Shown piece after piece: positions 34,501 through 49,500 of a stretch of DNA of 64,000 bases. The notes below the pieces were generated by a model. The model had not been told where the DNA came from, did not search any database, and saw only the letters and a program-made list of their open reading frames with translations. Position 1 is the first letter of the stretch, and every line of letters begins with the position of its first letter. The DNA is from Trileptium ribeirensis. Its lineage: Eukaryota; Nematoda; Enoplea; Enoplida; Thoracostomopsidae. The translations under genes were made by a program, and so were the position numbers. The stretch is from assembly GCA_030248225.1 (NCBI GenBank), contig JASANE010021072.1:1-64000 (forward strand), given 5' to 3'.

Positions 34501-37500
34501 AGCTACATAAACACGCTATATGTGCAGCGTAGCATTGCAGCGGCCTGTATACACATGCCACCCAATGTTTAGTAGGAACAAAAATATCAAGCGCTATAAT
34601 TTCTGAATAAGCATCCAAATAAGCATTATCAATTTACTATAAAATAAGACCAACCAGAGAAAAAAAATTCGAATGTTAAGACAAAAATAACATTGCTTGT
34701 GTGAAGGGTACTAAAATGATATAGAAAAACCCTCATTTTGACCTCTGACCCCGGAACAAGACCTCAAATTATAAAACGCTCGGGGATGTACACGACAAAT
34801 ATCCTACGCCGGTTCGAATGAACAACATCATGAGTCGTTGCCGAGTTATGACCAATCATACACAGACGGGAATTTAAAAGCTTTCCCCTGCAACACACAA
34901 TCTCCACTACGGTCTGACAATGTATATCCTCGAACGACTGGCCAAACCACAGTGGTGGATGGTGGGGGACCCCCTCCACTTTCCAGATCCCCCATGTCCT
35001 TGCGATTTTCACAATTCGGCATGTTCAACTAAAACCGAAAATTTTTGTCTGAAAATTAATCTTTTTTGATTGCAAATTTTTTTTAAACATTAATTACCAC
35101 TATTTATGGAATTAAATTAAAAAATTATAAAACGTGGTTTTAAAAATTGAAATTACATGCACCGCAGCAAAACTACGTGAACTCGCTGGCGAGTGAAGGA
35201 GTGTACGAAATCCTCACACTAGAAGATAGCTTACTAAGTCAAATCGCCACGGATAAAGAAAACTATTAGAAGGAACGGGCAGATTCTAATGAACAAAGCA
35301 GCTAGCGTTGGAAACACTGGTTAACTATTCAAGACACTCAAGAGTGCAGTCGTAATCTCCGCTGCCCCATGTGCTCTAATACGCGAGAAAAATGAAACAG
35401 CTTTCAACACAATCAAATGTAGACGCGACCGATGGAAAAAAATTTCGCCAAACATCTACATCGGCCAGCGCCTGTGGTGCGACCAATTCAAGTGCCGTTT
35501 CATGGATTCCTGGATATATCAACCGAACCTCCATTTCTTAAAAAGATGGATGACGAAGACAAAGCAATAAAACGTAGCAGGGAGACATAGTATCCCATTC
35601 AATGTTTGGAATGTCCTCCCGCGGACAAGAGACCTCTACAAATTGCAAAAAAATGGTTGGTTTCAGAAGGAAATTCCTCTGGTTTGGGAAACGACGATAC
35701 TAATTCCGTTTTTCAAAAAGGTGAGAAAACAAGATGTAAAAACTCACTCCTAGACGTCGCCTACGAAAATATCGAAGGAATTATACTTGACCGACTGGAA
35801 CTCACTGTAGATGCCTGGCAATGGGAAGAAATAAACTAAAATACCGGCGTTAATATAATTTGAGATATTATATTGCATGTAGACACTAAGTACTCGGGTA
35901 CACGGAGTTAATGTATTTTAAATTAAGAGATATAGACAGCCTAGTATCCAATATGTCGTTTGCGCTTTTAGGCCCACAGTGGGGGAACTCCATCTTTTGA
36001 AATCCACCCATTTCCTTGAGGTTTTTCGCAGTGTCCGCCCCCACTCCGTCGATACCCCCATGCGCTACTAAATTCAAATGTTTTTTCTCACAATTTATGT
36101 TTTCTGAATGCAAAATGTTTTCTAAACATCATACCACTATTTCTAAAGCTAAAACATCGTTTTACACCTTGAAATTACATAAAAAAACATGCAGTAAAAC
36201 TACACGAAAATATTTAGCAGTTTTAAACAAAATTTATTACACCATCACACCGGACTCTTCGAAAATGAACATGGGCCCCGAAGTCCCCCACTTTTCGAAG
36301 TGCTTTGGAGTAGTCAGCGTTTAATGCCACAGTGAAAAACTGCAAGGGCTGATATGCTTAAAAAGAATAGCTGTTTATTCATTGTTTTCGTATTGGAATT
36401 CATTCTATTGTTGTATGGTCTGTTATCTTCAGGGATTTTTGGGTTTTTCTTGGTGCAAAAACACAGCGAATTTTCAAAAAATGCACCTAACTTTCAAAAA
36501 ACACAAAATTTAGCACACCTGAACTGTTTAATTAAAAGGCTACAAAAACCAAAATTTTTAAACGCTGAATGCTTATAGACTGACAATGTTTGTAACTGTG
36601 GAACCTAAGTCTATAAATTCTGAAACATGAAAAATTAGTGCTAAATATAACTGATTGATCCATTGTATAAGTATATAACGCATGAATTAATATAAAATTG
36701 CAAGTAGCCGGTTAATTATCATTACTTGACCTTCCCTGTAACGCTAAAACAGGGTATTTGCGGGTTAATTAAAAACAGAGGTAAATGTCAAAAACAAACC
36801 TATATATCAAAAAACACAGCTAAATTTTAAAAAACACACATTTTATCACAACATGAATTTAAAAAAACCCTGGTTATCTTTATAATAATTAAATGAACAG
36901 TTCGGAATTTTTTCATACATAGATTTTAAAATATAAATGTTACACCATGTTACAAATGTATACAATATAAATTGTTAACCAATAATACGCTTAATGACAA
37001 AGTTATTTAACATAAAGCTGCGACTTATGCTTTGTTGTTGTGGAACAACCGTATGTGTAAAAATTCCAAAGTCACCATCGTATTATTGCGCATTGCAGAC
37101 ACGATAACTCAGATTTTTAAGCCGTTATCAATACACTAAACTTAATTATCAATACACTAAGCTTAAGATAAACCCACATAAATACTGCTGATATAGTTCG
37201 TCTGCAATGGAGGTTTCATATGAAGTTTCCAGCTTCCAACTCCATGGCCACAGCAAAAACTACCCTTATTTCGTATTGTCACGGTTTGAAGATACATCTG
37301 GTATTCAGCAGCTTTGTTAAGTATTAAGTTTTGTGATTCGCATTTACTACTGCTGTGTGTATGCGCGGAATGCCTTTCTCTATTGGGCACTATTGTTTAA
37401 AACACGTTTAGAATAGTTCTGGATGCTGTCTCATGCATGTTTACTTAGGTACTAGAATGCGGGCTAAATACGCATCATGTTCTCCGCCTTACAGCATCTA

Positions 37501-40500
37501 CACTGAGAATCCACTACTATGAAGCTAATTACAGTAGAATGGTTTTGCATATATTATTACCAGAGCAGAGCACAAGCAGCAGCGATGAATATAGCGAGGA
37601 CAAAGAAAGGCTCTAAACGGAAATACATAGAATGACCACCAATGATGTCGGTGCATACTAAAGTTTTTTAAAAATCAAAGGTTTCTAAGTTGCAGCAATA
37701 AGCGTAACTTAAAAATGTTTCGACTAAACTTGGGCTTTTTCGAAAAAAAATTTGCCTTTTTAAAAATGGGCTTTTGCCTTGTCAAAACAAAAAACTATTT
37801 TGTAAAATATTCTATGACCAACATTGTGCTGTGAACCAACACTGTTCAAAATCAAAACTAGGGAACATATTTCGACAATTTCTTTCATGAGTTGTTGGGT
37901 TTTGCCAGCGTTTTATTTTTGATAGTTACCTCGAGAACAACAAGCTCCACTACGACAATAATAGCCCGGTACGAGTACGAGAAAAGATTATAGTGCTACT
38001 TCAATTTATCAGTGATGCCGCGTTTATCGCATCAAAGGAGAACAATAATATAGCAAAAATAATTAGTAAAGCCTTTTTCATTTCGAATAAACACCGTTTT
38101 CAAGAAATTCTGCGTACTTTATCCTTGAGCTTCTGAACAAGGCCATTATATTCAACATCGCGCTCCTTCATCTGGTTCATCATTTGATCGTTGTTACCAG
38201 TACAGCGTCCGGCCAAACTGCCACTGGCAGCGCTGCTGCTTTGGCTACTGGTACTACCACCGCTTCCAGGAGTTGCTGTAGTTTGCTTCTCGCTGAAATA
38301 AAAACAGACTAAATTACCCCATCAAAACAATGTAAGTATTATATTTAATGATTTCCTCGAGATTGCAGTAATGAAACATTTATTTTTTAGAAATTTGATT
38401 CATCCAAAACATTTCGTGTTGGGATTAAATTTTCAACTTCACTGCCAAGAAAATGCAACTACAGCACATGCTAGACATGAGCGAACAAATCCCAATCAAG
38501 CAGTTCTATAACATATTTCGAACAGCGGGCGAATATTATATAGCGAGCATCGGTCATTCTTGCTGAGTATTGCATGCAATAAGTACGTAAAATAAGCTAT
38601 ACCTTCGATACCTTCTATACGCTCAATAATATGCTACCAACACCTTTGAGGAATGATTATCGTTTAATGAATTTGTCACGTAAATCAACTCAATACTAGA
38701 TTATAAGTAAGGGCTCTCCATTCTCTGAAATTTTGGCCAGGGGGGCTTGAACCGGTCCCCTGGTTCGAAACCAAGGGACTCAAAATTTTACCACGAGGCA
38801 TTTTGCTAAGAGAAAAAAGATTAAAAACATGTCAGAAACGCTGCCAGAACGTTTTTCATAGAGAGCAAAAGCTTTAAAGTAAAAGTTTTAAAAAATGGAA
38901 TACCAGGAAAGGTTCTTTTCCATTATCCTTCCCCAGCTTGCGTTTGCTCAAAAATGGTGAGATTCTGGAAATTTTGGTATCTTTGTGATCCTCGAGACTC
39001 CCCTGATCATTTAAGCCAAAAATCAAATTTTGAAATTTTAGATTTTTGGGTCCCAACAGCCCCCCTCGGTAAACCAAAAAATTTCTTTCTTAAAAACTAG
39101 ATTTTTACCCACCATTCGGCGCGTCTTAAGGAGCTGAACCGAATGGTGTTCTTTTTAAAGGGATCGGGTAACCAGAAGTGATGGCCAAAAGCTTTTCAAT
39201 TGCTGAGGCTCTCAGCCTTCTATAGTTTTTGGCCATAACTTAGGATCTGGTTACCGGATCCCATTAAAATAACAATTCGATTCAGCTCGTCAAAACGCGT
39301 CGAATCGTGGGTAAAATGCGATTTTTAAGAAAGAAATTTTTTGGGTTCCCAAGGGGGGACCCTTGGTACCCAAAAAATGCAAAATTTTAAAAATTCAATT
39401 GTTTAGTTGAAATGATCATGGGAGGTCTCGAGAATCACAAAAATATCAAAATTTCTAGAATATGACCATTTTTCGGCAAACGCGGGCGGGGTGGATAATG
39501 GAAAAGAACCAAATTTTCAATGGGCACAAACCAGGGGGCACCCCGTTTTTGCCAGCCCCCCCCCCCCCCGTTTAAAGAGGCTAGTAAATATCAATTCGAC
39601 ATGTTACTTACATACCTGGGAATACGACGCACAGTAGCATTTCGCACCACCGTGGCACATAAAAATGCAAATCAATACTTCTATTTACAGTTACTGACAG
39701 AAATAAAAGTAAATCGTTCGCGAAAAAATTTGTAAGTACCAAGTGTCTAGATGTTATTTTTTGTGAAATATTTGCTTTAATTTCTGTTCGTTATCGTACT
39801 TTATCTCATAAATCCATAGGAAAGTAATCTATCATTGTAAGGTACCATTGATAAAAATCATCCTTACAAATGGTGCAAAGATAAATCCGAAATACATATG
39901 CATAATATGCACAACAGTTCGTTCACCTTTACGTCCTTACCTTAATGGCACTACATCTATCCAGAAAATTCGGATAGAAATCTGGCAAACAGCAACGATT
40001 GAATTTTCAGTTGCAAGCAGGTGCCCGTGAATGATGTTGCGTCTGGAGGAACCCTATGACAGACAAGTGACCAGCGTTCCTGCGTGCACACCATCATCAC
40101 TTCGCCGGAAAGAACCGTGTGAGAGAATTATTCGGCGAGGGTGGGGGAGGGGCAAGGTAATATAAACATAACTGGGGCATGGGTGCGCAAGGGGACACAC
40201 AGTGGTTACCTAAAACTTTGGCTGACTTGACAATAAATGGGGATAGTTTAGGTAAATATGCAAAATGTACATTAACGTTCTGAGAGGGAAGGCGTCTGAG
40301 CGCGGAGAACGAAAAACGACCTCCTCCATTGATGGGTATCCCCAAACATGGTGGCCACCGGGCCGTACCCCCACGATTTCGTGGTTTAGGTACATTATGT
40401 ATATGGCATGTATCAAACCTCGAAATTTAACACACTGTGATGCAAATCCTAAATACTTTACACCCGTACTAAAAGGAAATCCTGAATTTATCCCCCTGAA

Positions 40501-43500
40501 AAGTAAATGCCTCGTACGCCCGTACGTCTACACTAATTTCTGGGGGGGGGGCAGGCAGGTGTCTCCCTATGCCCGGGTCTAAGATTGCCAAAGTTAAAGA
40601 GCAAATAATGTTTAAATTTTAAGATTGCAATGCCTATCCAAATCGAATTAAATTCAAACTGTAAAGTATAATCATTATACAATAAAACATAACGTTACTA
40701 CATGAATGTACGCCTTACCGTTCATCTAAACTTCACCATAAAAAGTAAAGGCACAGTTAGTTTAACTTATGTAGTCCCAATATGGTTTCTTCACGGACCC
40801 AAAACGGACCGGAGGCAGCAGTCTGACAAAATTGAGGGAGCAGCAAAGTCTTTCTGTCATAAAAACGGAAAAATCGAGAAAATGTACACTGTAAACTGAT
40901 CTTTATCACTGCTCCCGTCGATTGGAACGTTATAATTCCAGGAAAGATAAAATTTCGGTGGGTAGGCTAATTGTAAGTTCTGGCCAAACCGGGGTGGAGG
41001 GGGCGAGGGAGCCGAAAAAATGGGGCTACCAAATTCAAATGTGAAACTACCGCTCACCGTTCTTGATAATCATGGATAAGCAATGTAGCATGTCGATACT
41101 TTTGCTCAAGCTCGTGATACTGGCGTCTTGTTTCTTCAACGATCGCCTGATATCGTTCGGCTTCGCGTTTCGTTTCGTTAAGGGTCGTTTCAAGTGTAAT
41201 TATCTTTTGTCGCACCTGCATACATGTAACATTATAAGATGCATTTCACAAGTCCAGAGCAAGATTGAATTTTGTGGAACATATTGACAGCAGTTAAACA
41301 CCTATCCATAAAGTACAAGTGAAACAATCCGCAGACTTTTATCTATTGGTTAAATTTGAGGGAATAAAACTTATTTTAACCAATATATAGCTTACTGAGA
41401 CGCGCCGACAGTACCGTCTAATAAATTGAGAAAAAATATCCTTTTCGATGCGTAACTCGTCACCAAATTTATGGATTTTTGCAATTTTATTATAGGACGA
41501 ATAATAAAATCCATAAGATAAGCACCAAGTTTTACATTTTTACGCTACATCCAAGAGTTTCTACCTAAAATTTCACATAACCGACACGAATTTAAAACTT
41601 TTTGATTTTGGCCATTTCTGTCACCAACATTTTAGGTTATGACCAGAGGCATCGAATCGAAGATGGAGAGGACCATCAATACAGAATACTAAAGAGAGAT
41701 ACAGAATCCTTTAATTCACAACAACTTCGCTCTTATCCATTTTTTCTCAAAGCAGTCGTTTTCTACCACAGATAAAAATATCCCCCAAAAGTTAAGCTTA
41801 AAAAAATTTTACAAAGTATGATTTTCCTTGTTGGGAGTACATAAGATTATGAGGTAATTTACCGCGTACAACACGTTGGTTTCATTGTTTTATAACCTGG
41901 CTGGTGGGTTATTCACGCTACGGAACGGTTACAGCGTAAAATTTGGCAAATTCTGGTATCAAAAATAGTCAAGTTTTAACTAGTTCTTAAATATGTACAT
42001 GTATGCAACTTGAATGTGTTTATAGGGTTTTGGGCGTGCTGAATGTGATAAAATCAATGAGTGGTATGCATCAGATCAGGCGTTGGTCTGTACATCGCGA
42101 AATATGTACACACTTAAAATTATCAAAAAATAATATGATAATTAATGATAATAAAAATAAATTTGTAATGATAAATTTCCAAAAAGTTTTGATTTTTGGT
42201 TATTGGAGGTAGAAATAAACTGTTCTTTGGTTCTTACGGTTAATATAACCCTAGCGTTGCAATTAAGGTATTAATATAACTCCTACCTTGGGACTTTAAA
42301 CAGACTCAAGAACTTCAATTTGGAAGGATGATTGATGGTGATTAAGGGCAGAGTAACCATACTCGCTCCGGTTCCACTCGCTTTATGATTTGCTAGTCTT
42401 TCTGTACTGAATTAATTTGTGTTTCGAGCATCGATCAAACATTGTTGCTCGCCGCGAGGTATCGAACTCCGAATACTCGTGTAAAAGTCACGTATACTAG
42501 CCAATGACCTATTTCAGAGTTATTGCGCGGATACTTAAGGCTCCTCACAATGCAAGGGAACAACGCAATTACAACCTTGAAGTGCCCGTGGAATTAATCC
42601 AACACATTTAAACACAATTACGTATTAAAGGCTTAAGTATGACTGCACAGTATTCACCAAACTGACAGTCGCTAACTCGACACTTGCAAGGGATCCGCTC
42701 GAAAACAATACGTCTGAAATAGAATTTTATTATTAGTTTGAATACTTTCTAAATTTTAGCTACCCATTACTTATCCGACAGGCGACAATTTCTGGCTAGT
42801 ACAGTTTGTTTTAGCTATCATCGCATGTGCACGAACAGCTTGATAACCTATAAAATGCATTTTGTTCCTTATGTATACCGAACAAAGCTTGGGAAAAACC
42901 CATATTAAATTGCAATGTATGACTAACATTCAATCCGATATTCTTTATACCTTCAGAAACGTATTTCTACATTCTGAATATATTCCGCATTTAGACGTCA
43001 CATAAAACCAATAACACATTTTTTCTTATGTGAAAAAATATACGGACGTAAATGAACCATACAACGGAGACCAACCTCAGGCTTTTGTTGAACCAACGAT
43101 TCCAAGCTACTATCCAGCGATAAACGATTATCTTTCGCCGCCGCTGAACCGGTTTTATGCTGTACGTTCCCTGAGGAGGAACAACTGCTGCCTGCTGTGG
43201 CTCCTGGCGTTCCAAAATGGTCCCCAGAAGGGTACGAAACCGGAGGCTGCTGGTACAACTTGGTGGACTGCTGTGTATTAGATGTAACGCCGGGAGTGGA
43301 CATTTCATGCGCGATTGCAGGAGTAGCAAGAGTAGGCACTTGAGGACCACCAGGAATAGCGTGACTGACGTTTGTCAGAGAGTTCTTCGCAGTTGACGTA
43401 TGGCTTGACTCAGATTTTTTTGAATGGAATGCCTAAAGTATACTACCATATTACTTTAAATAGGCATCACAAGAAACTAGACCATTATATTTATACATGA

Positions 43501-46500
43501 ATTTCCGTAAAAGCACTCAGGTGCTATACTACTATAATATAACTAATCTCTATTATATAATCTCTATTATACCAGGTGCTATACAATAGACCCATATTAT
43601 TGCGCATATTGCATCGCTTACGGCCCGGTTTGCTATTAGCGCTTTTCGCTGTGTTGCTTTTAAGCTTCGTTGACCAGCAATGATATGCATTTCTTAGGTA
43701 TTTTTTTTGCTTTAGTCACTTGGCCGATTTAGAAGATTACAGCGATAATTTTGGTACCATTCGGCTCAGTTCCATGAGTTGGTTTAGAAAATATCAGTTT
43801 TATGGAATATCTTTTAACTTCTACTGGTTTCCCCTTGGCACGCAAAACTTTCGAAAAAAAATTTTTCACGGTAAATGTATAATTATATATGTTAACCCAT
43901 GATTTGAGATGAATGGTTCAAAATCAACCCAGGTGATCAAAGTTGAATGTCTGATGTTAACCCATGAACTAATTTTACCACCAAACGAATCAGCTTGTTT
44001 CATTGTTTTAAAAGTTATCACACTTTTGTTTAATTGTTTTAAAAGTATATTAGCACGTCCTTGCCCTATTAATGTGCTGCAGGGGCTATAATTGCTAAAT
44101 CTCGTTAAGACAATTGTTAAATTTTGACATTTTTTTAAATTAGTTGTACGTTGGGCGCTGTACTGAGTCAACATTTTTCTAATAGCTGGCTACGACAAAT
44201 GCAATTGCACTCGTACATTTTTTTCTTAAAATCATAATATCATTGGAAGCTGTGATTTATAAATTTCAAATGTCTCCATCTACCGTTGTTTTGTCAATAT
44301 AAAGATAAGACGATGAGAAGATAAAAATCTAATAGCTGTAATCAAAAATTTGTTAACCGGCACCGCGAAACCAAAAAGTAAATAGTTTTCAAAAATTTTC
44401 AGATCATGGGGTTAGCATGATAAATGGGTCATGTGGCTGCAAAAAATATGGATCAAAATGACTCTAACGTTGCAGCGTGTATAGAAGAATTAACTGAAAA
44501 AGACACATTTGGATGATATGACGAAATATGGCATTTTTCGATTGTTCTCCTGCCTCCACTTAGCAAATAGACCATCATTTTCCACGTATTTGAGGAGAAA
44601 CCACTAATATGTCTTGAAAATTTACATCCTCTGGCCGGTACGTTTTTGCTTATATGTGCCGTTCACATGTGTTTAAAAGCTCAATTTGGAACCAGAATCA
44701 CGCGATGGATCCAGATTAGCCAAGGTCGGTCGTTTCCCCAAGAGAATTACTATTGTTACACAATTTTCAGCAAGGCGAAATATACGATATTGCTTCGTGT
44801 TGTTAGCTATTGAACATATGAAAATTAACTGATAGTCAGAATTGGCAGCAGACGTTTGTTGCATATACTAAGCAGGAACCCTTGGGTAATAGCACAGCTA
44901 ACCAAATTTAGGACTAAAAATACATCTTGAGAAATTATGAATATACTACCGTTTAGTTGACTAGCGTTATCTCACTGTGCCTTATAAACTGTTTAGTAGA
45001 GATTGATAAATGGTTGTTGGGGAATTAAAGTATCAACAGAGGTACCACAGTGAACGAAAGACAGAAAATACTTTGTTTTTACGTTACGCAACAAATATCG
45101 TCTGGAACAATGCTCCATTTACGGTTTCATTCGCCAGCTCATTTTTACAAGGGAATGGAAAATTATATTACAAATTTCGCTATGCAGATATCCAAAAGTG
45201 GTTTAACCGGAATCGGACAGCCGGAACCAATACCTGAATTTTGCCGGAACTGGAATTCCGGCTACATACTCCCTGATAGATACACAGAATTATAAACATT
45301 TATACAAAAATTTTATCGATATGGATTATATTTAGAAAATGTTGTGTACAAAGTTGTTCAGTATTTGGGAACCCATTATTTTCTGAACCAACTCACCGCC
45401 CAACATTATTGCGGCATCTTCAAAACTGACAAATGTCTGCACGCTGGAGGGGGGAGGAAAATGTCCGTTTTCTGATAGCATACTGTTAGACAAACAACTT
45501 TAACCTTGGAACAAGCTTGGAAGACGGTTATGAGTTAAAACATATGGGTTTCAAATGCTGTCGCATCTTTATTTTGTGATCAGCAGACACCCTTTTACCG
45601 TACAGCGCAACACAAATGACTGTCGCCTTTCAAGCGGATGAGTATCTAGCGAACATCGACCACTTCTGTCAAGTACAGAAAATAACAATTACATTTTGTG
45701 TGTCGGCATTGTCTTATTAAAGCTTTAGGCAAACTTGCACGGCGCACAGTGTGTATAATAAATATAATATGGAGTTATATTAAAACGTATGTACAGGTCA
45801 TAGCTCCTTTTAAACGACGCAAACTCAACGATCAGATTCCTAAGGTTAAATGGACAAAAACGTTTTTGTCTGTGTGGTGTATTTCATCCATGAATTGACG
45901 AGTTTCCGCAATTATAGTGTTGGACACGTAATAGAAACATTTGTGCAACTGTGTTTGTGCTGCTCTAATTTTGTAATCAAATTCTTACAAACCGGACATA
46001 AGCGGTAGACTTTAGTGTTGACCATTTCGGGTTCGTCATTTTAGGTTATAACCCTTGCCACATATCATTATATGAAACATATACACAGTTGTTCATTATG
46101 ATACAACCGTTTCAGAGTTATTGTTTATAAAAAATATCCCCCCCAAAAGTGAATTTCACGGGGAGAATAAGATAAGTGTGTACAGGGTTATTTACAGTGA
46201 AACATAGGGTTATTTAACATGTAACATTGTGTATTTTTAACGCATATTGGGTACGTGGGTAACATAACAAGTTTTGTTAACAGAAGTGGTCATATTTTTC
46301 AACCCAGTTGTTCATAATGGGCTATTGTATCGAGCTACTAAAAGTTACCCTGCTACCAAGCTATGGCACAGAGCTAGTAGCAGGAAACTGTTTAGGTAAA
46401 AGCTAGTAGCAGCCCATTTTATATCATCCTACTGCATCTAGGTAATCATAAATATATTAGCAAAGCACTTTATGCACTGAGCTGGCAGATTTCAGTGTTT

Positions 46501-49500
46501 TACTACCCTGCTACACCGAGGTGGCAGTAGTTAATGTTTTAGTACCCTACTGCATCGAGTTAGGTAACAATCCATGTTTTATAGTGCTAGTGAACCAAGG
46601 TAGTAATAAATGTGTTAACACCTCAATGCACAGAGATGCTTTAGTCAATATTTAAGCGCCCTATTGATTGTCAATTTTTTGTCAAACTTAGCGCGCCGAG
46701 CTAATAGCAGTCATTGCAAGTACCTAGTAACACTCTAATGCACCGAGCTAGTAGCAGGCAATGCTTTACTAATACTGCAACAAGATAGCACAACCAGTTT
46801 TAGGTCCCTACTGCACCTAGCTAGTAACAGTCCATCTTTTATTAACCTACTGCACCGTGACAATAACAGGCAATGTTTTACCATCTTACTACACCATACC
46901 AATCAATGTATGCATTAACACTCTAATGCACCGAGCTAGTAGCAGGCAATGTTTTAGTTATACTGCAACAAGATAGTAGAACTTGTTTTAATCCCCTACT
47001 GCACCGAGCTAGTAACAGCCCTTTATTAACCTAGTGCACCGAGACAATAACACGCAATGTTTTAGTATCCTACTGCACCCTACCAGCTAATAGCAGTCAA
47101 TGTATGTAGTAACATTCTATTGCACAGAGCTAGCATAAGAATGTTTTAGTAATACTGCAGCAAGATAGTAGAACCAGTTTTAATAGCATACTGCACCGAA
47201 CTAGTAACGATCCATCTTTTAGTAACCTAGTGCACCGAAACAAATAACAGGCAATGTTTTAGTATCTACTGCACCCTACCAGCTAATAGCAGTCAATGTA
47301 TGTAGTAACACTCTAATCCACAGAGGTAGTAACAGGCAACGTTTTATTAATATTGCAACAAGATAGTAGAACCTGTTTTAGTCCCCTAATGGACCGAGCT
47401 AGTAACAGTCCATCTTTTATTAACCTAGTACACCGAGACACTAACAAGGCAATATGTTACCATCCTACTGCACCATACCAGTAATCTATGTAGTAACACT
47501 CTAATCCACAGAGCTAGTAACAGGAAATGTTTTATTAATATTGCAGCAAGATAGTAGAACCTGTTTTAGTCCCCTAATGGACCGAGCTAGTAACAGTCCA
47601 TATTTTATTAACCTAGTACACCGAGACACTAACAAGGCAATGTTTTAATATCCTACTGCACCGTAATAGCTAATAGCAGTCAATGTATGTAGTAACACTC
47701 TAATGCACAGAGCTAGTAGCAAGCAATGTTTTACTAATACTGCAAAAAGATAGTAGAACCAGGTTTAGTACCCTACTGCACCGAGCTAGTAACACCAGGG
47801 TTTTTTTTCAAAAATTGTACTGTTCAAAAATTTGGTCATTTATAACCATGAGTGTTTATGTTTAAGCATGACTGGTCTATTTTACAACTAGCTATGACCG
47901 CTAAGATATGCGCTTATACGTAGCCAAACTAGCATATATCACATAGGTATATGTGGGCATATTACGTACGTATATGAGGGTGTATTACTTAAGCTATATA
48001 TATCATAACGAAGTGTCTGGTGTACTGCTTTGTATATACATATGAATAATAGCTTATGAAGTTTGTGAATCATACAGTCATAAGTATTGCAAACAAAATT
48101 CGGTTTCGAACCATGGTTTTCGTGGAGTTAACTGTTCCTGTTTATTCATATGGTCATTTTTAAAATTTGATGTTCATTTATAAGAAATTGTGTTCAAAAG
48201 AACATATTTTTGACCAAAAAACCCTGAGTATATCTTTTAATAACCTAGTGCACCGAGACAATAAGAAGCAACGTTTTAGTATCTCACTGCACCCGACCAG
48301 TGGCACTCAATATTTTAGTACTCTATAGCACTGAGCCAGAAACAGCAATGTTTAGTAACGATGCCCAGCTAATAGCAGTCATAGCTGCAATAACCAAGTA
48401 CCATCAGATTTTCTTATCGCATTATAGACTACGCACCAATGAACAGGTAAATTAAAAGCATCATGTTTGAAAACATAAAATATAATCTTCCATGATTATA
48501 CAAGCCTTAGATTAGCAATTTTTCGAAGCCTTTGTGAACATATGAAACCCAACGGTCCCAGCGAAGCATGTAGATATTCTAATTTTCAAAGCTAAACTTC
48601 ATTCAGTCTGTAAAAAATTGAAAAATACATGTTTTAGATATTACAGCATAATTCCAACGCAGCGACATACTGCAATTTATACCATTAAACTCGACTAATT
48701 CGGTACATGCATGTGGCGGCACAAACTGTGTATGTTATATATTAAACCATTAACTCCTTCGTAGTAGAAATGAGACCGCATCTCGTCGGGTTCGGGTAAA
48801 GCTGGTAGGGTTCGGGTAAAACTCCATATATGGTTAAGTGCAAATGACATGCCACTAATGCTAAAAGGTAGAGCCCATTTACGACTCAAATTCTAAATTA
48901 TTGATTGCCGATTATCGGATTGGGTCGGGTTGATATTGTTCCACCCAATGTATATTATTAGGCTAAAAATATCCATTGCGATTAGTTTTATGGTATTTTT
49001 TTCGGGTTTCCAGTGGTAACGCCTTGGCACATAACCCAAAAATTCCGATAACTTTTTTCTCAATAAATGTATAATTTTCAATGTCATTCGAAGCGCATTC
49101 ACAAGATGACTCGAATGGTGCTGTTGTCGGTTATCGGACCAAGTCGGGTTGATATTTTTCCAACCGATGTGGCGTCTATATTTCGTAAAGGTTAGGCACC
49201 AGGGAATAAATATCTTAGATGTTTTCCATTAGAATGGTACAAACCAGTATAACCACACTTCACTACGCAATAACCGGCCAGTGAATTTTATTAGTGAGAA
49301 ATCGGAGTGTAGTTGTTCCCACTCGTTGTTTGACCATACTTTGCGCACAGGAAAGTGTTCTTTCGAAACGCAGCTATAAAACTTAAAAATGTTCCTGTAG
49401 TTAAAGTCGACCACTTGACATGGACTAGGCGTCCGTTCGAAGATAGCGCAGAAATAAAAGCAAGTCTTTCACAAATAATCCCTAACTATTATTGTAGTTG

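Noticed and set aside
46320..48405. CRISPR-like array
   Set aside because: Subunits are variants of one another with no unique spacers. This is a eukaryotic satellite.
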